A stretch of 64,000 nt of DNA, taken from assembly GCF_945859705.1 (NCBI RefSeq), contig NC_079136.1:127817027-127881026 (forward strand), given 5' to 3'. This DNA comes from Episyrphus balteatus (Eukaryota > Arthropoda > Insecta > Diptera > Syrphidae). The position numbers and the translations under genes are program-made. The notes beneath the pieces are model-generated. The model had not been told where the DNA came from. It worked only from the letters and a program-made list of their open reading frames with translations, and did not search any database. Below are positions 46,748 to 57,871 of the stretch, piece by piece; position 1 is the stretch's first letter, and each line of letters opens with the position of its first letter.

Positions 46748-47441
46748 TGATTTCAATAGTTTTCTTATGGTCCCTATGCATTGCGACTTGGATGCGAATA
46801 TCTTCTAAACGGTTAAAGCAACCAATTTGAGGTCAAGGACTTTTTTGTAGAACATTTAAGCCCCTACAATAATCCATCTTACTAATTTAATAATAATGAC
46901 TTTTCAGTGAAGTAGAAAATTTTGAAAAGTAAAAAAAGTTTTTCGATTTTTGTTTAACTTTGACCTCGAATATCTTTCAAATGGTTAGATTAATAAAAAA
47001 AAGTTAATAAGACCTTTTTTGTGGAGCAATCTGTTTCCTACAAGAATATGTCATGCGCGTTTGATTATTATAATTTTTCAATTTGTTACAAAATTAAGAA
47101 CAAAAAACGAATTTTTAAAGATTTTCTCGATTTTTGGACCTCAAATATCTACTAAACGGTTAGATAATTCAAAAAAGTATGTTTGACCTTTTTTGTAGAG
47201 CGTTCAATTTTCTACAAGAATATGTAAAAAAATTGGCTAAAAATTCAATTAATAAAAAAAATATTTTTTTTTTAGTAGAAGCTTGATGTAAAAATGGAAA
47301 ATTGAAAAGCGGAGGACCTTCCTATTAAGATTAAGAGCTCATATTTGGTGAGTATATTTTAGAGGTGTCTAGCAATCGAGTTTTCGAAGTAGGTACCAAA
47401 TCAAAAAAACGAATTTCGATTTTTTTTTTGACCCACCCTAA
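46348..47441. mobile_element. TA-flanked palindromic element with TTAGGGTGGGTC ends
   Basis: The ends TTAGGGTGGGTCAAAAAAAA are inverted and flanked by TA (46346-46347, 47442-47443). The two arms, each about 370-390 bases, pair almost throughout (shared blocks GGAAGGTCCTCCGCTTTTCA, CAATCGAGTTTTCGA, TCTACTAAACGGTTAGATAA). The loop of about 330 bases contains a (TAA)n run at 46719-46746. No transposase frame. Confidence 0.85.
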
Positions 47442-47443
47442 TA

Positions 47444-50138
47444 TATATCCTAGATGTAAATGAATATTCATAAAGGATCCTTTCAAATCTAATTGTCTGG
47501 CAAACTGACAGCCACAATGTCCCCATATGTCCCCACTTAATATTAATCGATTTTTTTGGGGATTGGAATGTTTTGTTTGATTTTGAGAGAGAGGATGGCC
47601 GATAGGATAGTCGATCCCGATACCAATGCAAATATGCCATAAGCAATTTCCGGTTTCTCGTTCACGTGTCCTGTTTTAATATATATAAAGCGACGACGAC
47701 CAAATCATATATAAATGACAAACAATATGGATATATGGAAAACTCCACAACCATCAGCAGCGGTCTGATATGATTCTGAGGGAAAAATCGAATATTTTCT
47801 TTAAATTTCAAATTAATGTATTTTATAAAAATCGTGGGTTTTTTTTTCAAGGACTTTATAAAGTATATCCTTGTCTCTCTGTCTTCTTTCCGTGTTGTTG
47901 TTGTCGGCCTTTTCTGTCAAAATGTTAGACCCATTAATCATTTGGTATTGTTTGTGAACTTCGAGGGGGGGCTTTTGCTATGCTCTAAGGATTTTGCCAG
48001 TGATGTGCGTGAATGTTGACGTTTTAAGGACGAAGGACATGGAATGACTTTTTATCTACAACAAATACCTCTGTATAGCAAGTATATTGGTGGAATTTGT
48101 TGGCACATTACTAAAGGGAATTCCATTAATTCCTATAACAAAATGGAAGTAGGAAGTCTACTACTGGCTTTTATCCTGGATGCTGCTGGTATAGGTTTAT
48201 ATGGTGTTCTGATGATAATATTTACTACTCTATCTCGTCCTTCGTCCTTTTTATATAGAGAAATATACGAATAACAGCATCCTATTTCCCAGCTAAATGA
48301 GGTTCTTGTCTATTTGTTGAAAGGGAGGGTTGTGCAATAAATCGATAGATACAACGTCAGAGTTTGGAAAGAGGAGAGGGAAAGGATGTTGAAAAGGATG
48401 ATTTTTTTTTTTGTATACATGGTCGTTTTGGTTTGTCACTTTTGTCGCAAAAGCCCCGAGAAGGAAAAGGATGATTCACACTATCATCATCATCATCAGA
48501 AGAAGAAGAGGCGTAAACTATGCAAATGTGACATCAGAGAGTGAAACATTTTGTTGGTGCGGTGTGTTTCCTTGGAGGTGACAACAAACTATATGTCCAT
48601 GATGTTGTCCAATAGATAATAAGTAAACTCTGGAGAATGAACAACAACGACGACAACAGTGTTGTGTTGTAGGATTTATATATTTTTCTTTTGTGTGTGG
48701 TTGTGTACATTTTGACAGGATTTACTGTGTGAAATTGCAAGATTTTTGAATTTTGTCATTCCATGACAAAGTATAAAAGTGATTGCTTGAAAATAAGATG
48801 AATGCCCCAACAGCAGCCGACAAAAGAGTATCTGGAAATTTCTCTATACAATACAATTTTACAAAATATATTATATTCTTACATAAAAGCTGTTTTATCG
48901 AAAGGTCAAACACTATACCTGAATGAATTTTGTTTATGCATGAATAGATTAACATGAAATTGAAAATTGGATTTTAAGAGATGAGTAATTGGAAATATTA
49001 AAAATGAGATCAAATTTATTGTAAAATTTATGTTTTAAACCATTTTAAAGAAAGTACAAAAATTTCTATCGAAATGTGATTTATTTTTGTGATTCTCCCC
49101 AAAGATAAAGTCTTACTTAATAAGAATAAAATTGGGTTCAAACTGCATTAATTTACGTTAATTCGTTTACTTAGAGCTTAGACTATTGACTTTATGTACC
49201 TTCGTAAAAAAATAGTCAAGACGCTTATCCATCAAAACTCAAAACCCTAAAATTTACTTACTTGTCTTTAAAACTAAGTAGTTTTGACCGTATACCTATC
49301 AATTTTTGTGTATTTCGACGAGGTGAATTTGAAGTCAGTTTTGCCCAAACGCACTCTCAAAATTTTAATTAAGTTCCAAAAAACCATACAAATCGCCATA
49401 AATTTTTGCAATTTATACTAAAATTTTTCTAAACTCGAGGAATATTTCAAAATTATTTTAAAAAATACAAAAATTTATTTGTACCTAAATTTCTTGGCTG
49501 ATACTAAAACTATGCATAGAATTTTGTACAACATTTTGTTCAAATTAAATTAAATTAAAAAAAAAAACGATTCTATGAAAAGTATCGTTAAGAATGATCT
49601 TGCTAAAAAATGTGATGAAAGATATCACTTGAATTATGTTAAAAGAAATATTTAATCAGATTTATTTTTTAACTTTAAAAGATCTAAATTTTGCATCAAC
49701 ATGAAAACTTTAAATCATTCTAGCACACATACAATTATAACTCAAAGATTTCATTCCCAATCTTTTCACTAGACTTTATTCCTCTTATAAAAAAAAACAT
49801 CTCCTTTGATATTTTAAACCATAAAGAAAAATCTCTATACAAAGAATTCAACACAACTCTAATTTAATTGCAAAATAGTTTTGTTGGTGTAGGTGCGTAA
49901 ATATATTTTTAAATAGAACCTACACAAAGAAGAAAAGAAAACACTCATTTAATATAAAAAAAAAAAATGCATTTATAGTGCTTTATTATTGTTTGATGCT
50001 CTTTGACTTTTTTAAAATGATTTTTTTTTTAATTCGCTTTTTTTTTCTTTTTTTAATTATTATATCATTCAAATAAACATACAACAAATAAAAAAACAAA
50101 ATAAAAAAAAAATATATATATAAATTCTTTTCCGCCAG
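47444..50138. other. sick intron leading to exon 4
   Basis: No gene is supported. It ends with T-rich sequence and a NAGNAG acceptor (50136-50141). Confidence 0.55.
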
Positions 50139-50461
50139 CAGATCAACAAAATCAGAAAAAATGTACCCCTCGATGTTGAGCCGTGGACCGGATGTTGAAA
50201 TCGAACCATATTACTGCCTTCCGGTGGGCACTGTTCCACCTGGAGCAAATAATGGCCATGTAACTGGAGGTGTTGTTGGTGTACCCGGAGTTGGGGGTAA
50301 TGTGAATCAAGTTGTTGGAGTTGGACCAGCAGCATGGAGTCAACCAACATCGCCAACACCAATTAATCGTACATTTGGTGGACCTTTGTCGCCAACACAT
50401 GGCGGCCCAGCCAATTTACCCGGTTGCCATCGACTTACCTATCCTAAAAAGAATGATGATG
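50139..50461 (+). CDS. sick: sickie / neuron navigator, internal exon 4 of 5 seen
   Basis: The exon follows an 11.6 kb intron (38518-50138) that contains the MBF2-type gene. The acceptor is a NAGNAG site, CCGCCAGCAG. Use of 50139 gives SISRSTKSEK and use of 50142 gives SIRSTKSEK; both keep frame. The protein then reads MYPSMLSRGPDVEIEPYYCL and PVGTVPPGANNGHVTGG, a Gly/Val-rich loop, and a Ser/Pro-rich stretch (QPTSPTPINRTFGGPLSPTH). RSTKSEKMYPSML is the best navigator-like block outside the coiled coil. The donor is GTAATT at 50462, phase 1. Confidence 0.88.
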
Positions 50462-50522
50462 GTAATTTGATCAGAATTATTTTTTTTTTTTGTATTTTAA
50501 TTTATTAATTTTTTTATTAAAG

Positions 50523-50674
50523 TTCATGGTAGTGCAGCATCTTTATTATCCGGTGGCAGTTCCTTGTATGGTTCAGCTGAAGAACGTCAAGCCAACGAAA
50601 TACGTCGATTGAAACGTGAATTAACTGATGCACGAGATCAAGTTATGAGTTTATCCAGTCAGCTGTCAACTAAT
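50523..50674 (+). CDS. sick: sickie / neuron navigator, internal exon 5 of 5 seen (coiled coil)
   Basis: A 61 bp intron (50462-50522) precedes this exon. The split codon G|TT gives Val. The exon encodes SAASLLSGGSSLYGSAEERQ followed by ANEIRRLKRELTDARDQVMS and LSSQLSTN. This closely follows the NAV1/2/3 block in which a Ser-rich stretch leads into SAEEKQ and a heptad coiled coil (EIRxLRRELxxA). It is the strongest evidence for the gene's identity. It ends at a GTAAGT donor (50675), phase 0. The rest of the coiled coil and the C-terminal AAA-type domain of navigators must lie past the window end; no further exon is recognisable up to 64000. Confidence 0.93.
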
Positions 50675-50725
50675 GTAAGTTACAAAAAAATTATTTTTCT
50701 ATTATATTGATTTCAATGAAAAAAT

Positions 50726-50737
50726 AAAAAAAAAAAA
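50726..50737 (-). terminator. Pol III oligo-T terminator of tRNA-Pro
   Basis: A run of A on the + strand reads as a run of about 12 T on the - strand shortly after the tRNA 3' end, the standard RNA polymerase III stop signal. Confidence 0.7.
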
Positions 50738-50749
50738 TTATATTCTCTT

Positions 50750-50821
50750 GGGCTCGTCCGGGATTTGAACCCGGGACCTCCCGCACCCTAAGCGGAAATC
50801 ATACCCCTAGACCAACGAGCC
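50750..50821 (-). tRNA. tRNA-Pro(AGG)
   Basis: On the - strand the 7 bp acceptor stem GGCTCGT/ACGAGCC is perfect, the discriminator base is C, and the D arm reads GTCTAGGGGTATGAT. The anticodon loop is TTAGGGT with anticodon AGG (proline). The T arm is GGTCCCGGGTTCAAATCCC with an intact B box. The anticodon stem TCCGC/GCGGG differs from the usual CTCGC/GCGAG form but stays paired, with one C-G pair replacing T-A and one T-G wobble at the base, so it looks functional. A run of T residues follows about 10 bases downstream on the - strand and would serve as the Pol III terminator. It lies 76 bp after sick exon 5, antisense to the host transcript. Confidence 0.95.
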
Positions 50822-51843
50822 AGTTGAAAGACGCAGAGCTAAAATCTTATGATTGCTTTGTGGCAGTTGGTAAGATGATTGTGGGAATTTAAAAATTGAA
50901 AATAAACTTTTGTTAAGGTACTCGGTGGCGTATGTGCAACATTTTTATATACTTTTTTTTTTTTTTTGAATTTCTTAACTCGCTGTAAACTTCATACTTT
51001 TTTTTTGGTTTATTGATATTGATATATTGCCATGAAAAATATGTTTTTATACCTAAAATCAGTGAAAATGAAAAAAATTATTTTGACGTCATTCTATAAA
51101 GATTACATGGAACATATTTAATCTTTGGCGCATGAAAGTAGTAAGAGATTATTATTGAAATCGAGAGGTTTTCTATTGTCTTTTCTGACACAATAATTGA
51201 AGTCGGCCCGCAATAAAAATTGAAGTTTATTTTTAGGCGCTTATTAATAACATGATGATAAACTGAAATATTATTTTGTTTAAGATTTCAGTTTATAGGT
51301 AATATTGGGTTGCATGTCTAATTGATTAATGAGACAGTAAGTAGGTAATGTTAAAATTCCGTAATATAGTAGTTGTTCACAGGTCAGAGTTAAGCAAAAT
51401 TTATAATTAAGTCAATCACTATGTTAAGTTTGCTGAAATACATATAGTTTTTTTAAGGTATTTTTTGTCTAAAATGTTCTGCTCTTGAGAAAAGTTAAGA
51501 CAGATGACTTTATCTTGTTGTAAAAAATTAAACATTAACTGAAAACGTTTGAAAGACCCCTTAATCGAAGGCTTAATTGATTATTTTAGCTTTTCTTTCT
51601 TCTAAAAAAGAATTATGTACCTATATTAAAAATATACAACTCTTTTTTTTAAAGGAAGAAATCGAAGAAAATCAAAAAATTTTTAAAAAAATTCCCACCT
51701 AGAATTTAGCTTAATGGGCAATTTGAACTACTATAAAATCTTTTTCTGAAAGCAGAGTAAGGAAAATAATAATTTTTTTTTTTTGTTCAATCTGAAATAT
51801 TTTTTTCGTCCTTCTGCTATATTGTTTTTACAGCAGATAAACG
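50822..51843. other. sick intron after tRNA-Pro, nothing seen
   Basis: A+T-rich with no recognisable exon. The navigator coiled coil does not resume here. Confidence 0.45.
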
Positions 51844-52068
51844 TACACAGAGAAAAATATGACCCGCTAAAAACTAACAGATTGCCATATTGTTTTACCT
51901 TCCATACATTTCATAAGGAAATCTTATTAAAATCAACGATTAATAAGGTTTTTTTAAGGAGATTTCTTATTATTTTTATAGAGAAAATCTTATTAAAATT
52001 TGACTGAAAAGTTGTTTTTTTTTTGCAACTTAGCACTAGAACAAAAATCGCGATCAATATTTTCATGG

Positions 52069-52134
52069 CAGGTTGGTCCAGGTGGTAAGGTGGGCGACTA
52101 ATGATTTGAAGTCTCCAGTTCGATTCCCAGCCTG
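52069..52134 (+). ncRNA. tRNA-like core of the MITE (not a working tRNA)
   Basis: The acceptor-like arms CAGGTTG (52069-52075) and CAGCCTG (52128-52134) pair with one wobble. The A-box-like TGGTCCAGGTGGTAAGG and B-box-like AGTTCGATTCC have correct order and spacing. The T stem and anticodon stem do not pair well. Confidence 0.5.
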
Positions 52135-52196
52135 GTCATCGTTTTTTATATTTTTTTGCAGATTTTAAAACAATAAGGAAAACCCGATTGTTTTAA

Positions 52197-52738
52197 CCCT
52201 TTCGAACCCAAGCTATGAAAATCAATATTCAAAAATGTTTTTTCGGTATTATCGGATCAAAAACATCACAACTAAGAAATATGAATAGCAAAAAGTAATT
52301 TTCCAAAATAATAAATAGCAAAACTAATGTGTTATTCTCATGTACCATGTAAGTAACATGCACTGCCAATGATCACCAAAAAAAATCGGACAACTGAGAA
52401 AATGACTTTTTATAGAACAGTGATATATGCTACTTCTTCTAAGCCAAAAAGCAAAACACTTTCTGGATTAACTTTTTTTATATCTTTTTTTCAAAATTAT
52501 GACCATATATAAAAAAAAAATTTTTTGCAAAAAAAAAAAAAAAAATTTGAATTTCAGTCACTTTTTTGATAAAAAAAAATTAAAGGTATGATATTTGACT
52601 AACTTTTTGTAATAATCCAGTAACTAGGCATTATTATCTTTCAATTAAGCCATCGAAACCTAAAAAATTGTTTAATTTAATATTTTTTACGGATTTTTAA
52701 AAAAATGTTACATGAGAGTAACGCTGGGTCCGAAAGGG
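52197..52738. mobile_element. piggyBac-type non-autonomous element nested in a MITE
   Basis: The ends CCCTTTCGRACCCA are inverted and flanked by TTAA (52193-52196, 52739-52742). Removing one TTAA and the element rejoins the outer MITE. No coding capacity. Confidence 0.8.
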
Positions 52739-53389
52739 TTAATAAGGTTTCCTTCTTGGATGAAAACCATAGAGAAATCTTATTGTTTTTGTTCTATTTT
52801 ATGTGGTCTATTTTTCTCTGTGTAGTGATTTTCTGTTGTTTTGGTTTTCTTTTCGTGAAATTATTTTGAAAAAAAAAATTGATGTGGTTATGTATTAAGG
52901 TATTGTAATTATTTTGACCAAATTGGAATCTTAAAGAATCATATAGATTTTAGTGAACATTAAAAATTTGGGACCCTCTCCAATTTTCCTTCCTTAACAA
53001 AAATGACTCCAACTGAAATGTTCACATTTTACAAATCGTTTTTATCTGTCATTTTTTAACGCAAAATAAATAAAAATGATACAAAATTTGAAATGATTTT
53101 AATTCTTCTTTATTTTACTATTACCTACGTCCATAGTTTGAACGTACAGGGTTTTTATACCAAAAAGCGAGTTATTTCGTAAAAAAAAAATCGTAAAAAT
53201 ATTTTTTGGAGACTTTATTGAAAGAAAAATAATATAAAAAATAAATATGTAATTCAATACAAGTCCATTCAAAACATTAAAACAAGTCATTAAAATCGAA
53301 AAGAAATTCACTTTACATAGTCTTAAAATTTTCGAAGTTCACATTATAAAGATGACAATGAAAATTTTTGGCGATTCAATTTTAGAGAA

Positions 53390-53860
53390 ATTCGCATTAT
53401 CGGTAATTCACATAAGTTTTTAAATAAAGTCTATACTTTAAAATGAAAAAAGTTTTTTTTTTTTCAAAAATCTTTATTTACGTTACCTCCCATAGAACCG
53501 TTTTTTTAAATTTCAAACTATCTTCCAAATGTCTTGTTCAATTCTGACGAATTTTTTCATGCAAAAACATTAATATTGCCTTAATATAAATCATTAATTT
53601 AAATTAATAACAAAATTTTCAAAAAAAAATTTTTTTGGATTAAAAAAAAAAATTAAAAATTTTTTTTTTTTTTTGGAAAATCAAATTTTCGAAAACGTGA
53701 CATTAAATTTTTTTGAAATTTTGATTTAACGTGTTGATTAAAAGTTCCTACAAAATGGCAAACCAAGTTTATTTTTAATATTTTTTTTTTTCAAAAATTA
53801 TTTTTTTAAAAAACCGGCTCTAACGATTTTGAATAAAATGGAAATATCCCAAAACCAGAA
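53390..53860 (+). repeat. diverged fragment of dispersed repeat family R
   Basis: Shared blocks are CCCATAGAACCG, TTTTCGAAAACGTGACATTA, CTACAAAATGGCA and ACCGGCTCTAACGATTTTGA, in the order seen in intact copies. Both ends are missing. Confidence 0.55.
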
Positions 53861-55430
53861 TTTTCAATTTTTTTTTTTTTTGTTTTTTTTGTTTTATATT
53901 CCTTCATAAGAAAGTGGGAAATTTTAATTATTATTATTTTTAAAAAAGGCTTTTTATTGAGCTTTCAGTTTCTTCGTGTTAGACTCTTCTACGATTTTTT
54001 TTTTCTTAAATATCAGTCCAAAAAAATTTACTTTTCCATTTGATAAAAAGCCTCAGGGCTTAGTAACTTAAACTTTATATACCTACCTGAAACAAATCTG
54101 CAAATTAACAAATTTATTCATCAAAAAAATTTTCTTTTGAGATGACAAAAACACCAACATTTTTGAAGTTGTAAATAACTTAGTTCTACTCTCTTGAGTT
54201 TATTTGCATATTTTATTTAGAAATATCGTTTAAAATTTAAGATAGATAAACTAAAGAAAAATTAAAAAAAAAGTATTCAAAATATGACATTTTTCAAAAT
54301 TTAACTTGTTTTTTGTAAATTTTCATGCAATTTGTACTAGAATTGGAATTTGTCTCGAGTTCATTTTTTTTAATGGCTATAACTAGTAGATATATCGTAT
54401 TAAAAAAAAAATATTCTATAAAAACGATCCTATTCTTTAATTGTTTTTAAAATAGTTTCAATTAATTGGATGAATCTATTCCTTTTTAGTTGCACTTTTT
54501 TTCAATGAAATGTACCCAATTCAAGGCCTTATGTACCCAGCACGTGAACAACATTATTTGAATATTTCTAAAAAAAAAAAATCATCTCCCATCATAATGT
54601 ACAAATCTCTATCTCGTGACTTGCGTGATATAATTTCATTCATATTTTCTTATCAACAAAAATATTTCCTCATTTTTTTTTTGTTTTTAAACTAAAAAAA
54701 ATCCAGAAAAAACTAAAATAACTGAACTTTTTACCTTGAAATTCAATCAAAATTAAACACAATACGACATAGAGGACGTCGACATCGTTCGACAATTGGG
54801 CGTAAACAAGTCGAGTACACCAAATAAATAAGCTTTTTTTTTTTCTAAACTACTTACTCATATACAAAAGTTCATTTCCGGCAGGCATAGTTTCTACGTG
54901 CAGTGTGTTTGCTTTTGTCAGTTTAAGTATTTCTGTCTTTTCTAAATAACAAAACAATAAAAATTCATCCCAAACATAATTAAAAAAAAACAATAATAAC
55001 AAGCAAAAAAACACAGACTCAACTGACCCCCCCCTCATAAATGTTCCTAATAAATTCTACAAGTGGGTACAAATTCTCTCGTTCTTTATAAAAATCATCT
55101 TAAACTAAGATATGTGACACGGGGGTGGGGAATGATTTGTTGTAGGTATTTGAAAACATTCCCGACCCAATCCCAGTCGTTTAAATTTTTCAAGTCTTCA
55201 TCTTCAAAAAAAAAAAAAAATAATAATAAAAAAAAATTAAGCCAACTATTAACGATAACGAAAAACAAAAACTAAAATAGCCCCACAATGTAGAATGTGA
55301 CATTAGTCGAAAGTCGCTAGCAAAAGCGAGAGCACGCATCGGAAAAAATAGGTCAAGCTCTGGTTTTCCATTTCAAAACGACGAATAAAAAAAAAAACTA
55401 CATACGTATTTATCATCCCCATCAAATACA
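53861..55430. other. intron upstream of the insulin-like gene
   Basis: No clear TATA box lies within 100 bases of the insulin-like ATG. A short Arg/His-rich frame (54725-54826) has no start or acceptor that can be defended. Confidence 0.4.
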
Positions 55431-55830
55431 ATGAAAAAATATTTCGAATTAAGAGGAATTGTGCTTGCGATTGTGTTTGGTCTGGCAATGCTGCAGTTGT
55501 CATTTGCAGCTCCATCAGCCTTTACCTCCGAGATAACTTGTCACAACTACATCAGTTATCACATTGAGACTATTTGTAAACACGGTGTCAATTCAATACC
55601 TGCTGGAAGTAATTAATATTTAATTATAATTTTTTTTTTTTTAATTAAAAAAAAAATATTTTCTTTTTTTTTTATTTTATAAAGCCCAATTTGGAGTGGT
55701 CTCTGAGAGTAATGGGGTTAGATATTTAAATACTGATCCTTTCAGTGATAGCTATATTACAAGTTGCTGTTATAAAAAGTGCACCATTCCACAATTTAAA
55801 CAATATTGCAAGCCAGATCCTAAGGAATAA
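55431..55830 (+). CDS. divergent insulin/relaxin-like peptide, nested in a sick intron
   Basis: Exons 55431-55608 and 55685-55830 are joined across a 76 bp intron (donor GTAATT, acceptor TTTTATAAAG, phase 1), giving 107 residues. Residues 1-26 are a signal peptide (VLAIVFGLAMLQLSFA). The B region has Cys37 and Cys49, spaced C-x11-C. The A region, CCYKKCTIPQFKQYC, has Cys87, 88, 92 and 101, spaced CC-x3-C-x8-C. These are exactly the six cysteines and spacings of the insulin superfamily, and the phase-1 intron in the connecting region is also typical. Unusual points are the lack of the normal B-chain Gly/Leu pattern after the first Cys, no dibasic cleavage pair in the ~37-residue connecting segment (only a lone Arg72), and a Lys/Pro/Asp tail after the last Cys. 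It may stay single-chain like an IGF, or use another protease. It is probably a secreted hormone; the receptor (insulin-receptor type or relaxin-type GPCR) cannot be told. Confidence 0.78.
55825..55830 (+). promoter_or_regulatory. polyadenylation hexamer overlapping the insulin-like stop codon region
   Basis: An AATAAA hexamer occurs where the reading frame ends (GAATAAATCG). A further AAATAAAATATT lies near 55930. Either could direct 3' end formation. Confidence 0.35.
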
Positions 55831-57871
55831 ATCGACTATAAGTTTTCAACTTCAAAAAAAAAAAAAAACAACGATATACTAAAAAGCCAAAGAAACTTCG
55901 AATATCACAACGGTATTTTACTTTACAAAATAAAATATTAAAAGTTTCAATGTAACGAATTATTTAATAAATAGTTTTTTTTACTGATTTCGTTTCAATT
56001 GATAAAAGTTTTTTAGATTTTGTTCGTGACATTAATGATTAAGACAAGTTCATTTGAAATAAGAAATCGTGTGTAAAATGTAAAGCAAATTTGTTGACAA
56101 AATTAGGTTCTTGAACCTTGATCTATAGATTAATAATTTAGGGATTTATCAGCTTCTTGGTTTCGTGGAAATTTGTTTAATGGTTTATCCTCTCTCGAGT
56201 GATTTTTTAGTTAACCATGCAATTTGACGAAAACAGTTCAAAACATAATGTTTCTACTGTAACGGGTGTTACTATATCAGCGTTTCAAAGCTTTTATTAT
56301 TCTTTTATCCACTCTTTGACTGCAATTTATGAGATTCATCTTTCTTGCTGTGTTAAAATTTTGCTAAATAAGGTACAACATATGCAATTTCCTAATGTCA
56401 CCGCCACCGTTACCTAAAACGACGAACTAAAAAATAAAAATATTGTTAAAGAATAGATCTTAAAATCTCGGTGTTTAAGTCACACCCGCAACAAAAGAAA
56501 TAATATTATGTTGTTACATGAAAAACTAAAAAAAAAGGGAAATAACGATTACTTTTTTCAATATCTCAATTTATATAAATATATTTGATAAGAAACTATT
56601 TAGAAACAATTTAGTTTTAATTTCCTTTAAATTCTTAACTTTTTTAATATAAATTTTTTACTTTTGAAATTAATGTGAGCATAACTAATTTTTAATAAAG
56701 TTACAAAAACAGCATTTTGATAAAATAACAAATTTACTAGCAACATAAAATAATGCGTGAACACGCATTCCACGTCATAGCTCTTTTAGGTCAAAGTATA
56801 TCTTCAATTTACATACAAAAAAATTTACATGGGTCAAAAAAATCGAAATTCCTTTTTTTATTTTATACTCCGAAAAATCGATTGCTACCCACCACCTCTA
56901 GAATATTCTCAGGTCCATAAATTGAGAAAATCTTTAAAAATTGTTCTTAATTTTGTGAAGTCGTTCTAAATATAATTTATTTTTCTTTGCAAAGCTTTGG
57001 TTTATAAAATTATAATAACTTTTTAAACTTATTCAAGTTTTGTCTTTAATAAAATTTTTCAGTTTTTTTTTTCTTACTTTTTTTTACTTTGACAATTTTG
57101 TGTAAGAAAAATGCGTTTTTGTATAGCATTACCAATTTATTTTTTTTTTTTTTAATTGTTCAACCCTTATTTTCAATATTCATTAAAATGAAAACTAATT
57201 TAATATTTCTTAACAGTACTGAATTTTGAACGGTTTTAAAAGTTGGTATAAATTTTCGAATCTTTCAAAAAAAACGAAAGTAGTCATTTTTATTCAAAAA
57301 ATTAACTTTTTTGGTTTTGCTTTATTTGTTATTTTTTTTTTTTTTTGCTATTTTGCAAAAAATAAAGTGTTGGAATCCACATTTGAACCAAGCCATACGT
57401 TTCTTAGGGATTTTCGCAAATTTGAAAAAAAGCCATATTTTTTCTTTAGGGGAGCCATCTAAAGACTAAACGCTTTATTTCACCCAACATTTTACCGAAT
57501 TGAGTTTTTGATATGTTTTTAGCATATAAAGAAGTATATTATTAATCCAATTTTGCAGCTTCGCAAATTAGCTTGCTCCGTAGTGCGCGAAAAGAACGAA
57601 CATTTTCGGACTTTTTTTTTCAGTTTTTAACTTATAAAATAAAAATTCTTTTACAATAAAGCTACTTTTTGCAAAAATTTTCATGGTAAATTATTATTAT
57701 AGGTTTATTAAAAAAAAAAAATTAAAAAGAAGTTTAAAAAAATTTACTTTTGCACTTTTTGAAAATTGTAAAAACAAGTAAAAGGAGTAATTCAGGCTTA
57801 AATCTGGCAGTTTTGCTTACAACACTTTATTCTGCCTTTTACAGGTTTCATGAGCTAAATTTAGTAAAAAA
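55831..57871. other. intron downstream of the insulin-like gene
   Basis: Contains the palindrome fragment at 56829-56970 and otherwise A+T-rich sequence. Confidence 0.45.
56829..56970 (+). mobile_element. fragment of the 46348-type palindromic element
   Basis: It carries TGGGTCAAAAAAATCGAAAT, a CTCCGAAAAATCGATTGCTA-like block and CTAGAATATTCTCA, then jumps to the GAGAAAATCTTTAAAAATTG block of the same arm. It is an old, internally deleted arm. Confidence 0.6.

Larger units (their letters stand above)
51846..52822. mobile_element. TA-flanked MITE (CACAGAGAAAAATA ends) carrying a nested piggyBac-type insertion
   Basis: The inverted ends CACAGAGAAAAATA(T)GACC are flanked by TA (51844-51845, 52823-52824). 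A tRNA-like region lies at 52069-52134, and a second element, 52197-52738, is inserted inside. Outer length without the insertion is about 430 bases, the same size class as the element at 12366. Confidence 0.75.

Noticed and set aside
48044..48274. 76-codon frame with a hydrophobic middle
   Set aside because: No splice context, family resemblance or codon bias. It lies in ordinary intron and is most likely chance.
50069..50400. Two antisense frames over sick exon 4
   Set aside because: They are shadows of the exon on the opposite strand.
52069..52134. Functional tRNA gene
   Set aside because: The acceptor-like arms pair, but the T stem has mismatches and the anticodon stem is poor.
54510..54826. 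Short frames including an Arg/His-rich stretch (RHRGRRHRSTIGRKQ) ending at 54826
   Set aside because: No usable start or acceptor and no recognised family. Stop codons separate it from the preceding ATG frame.
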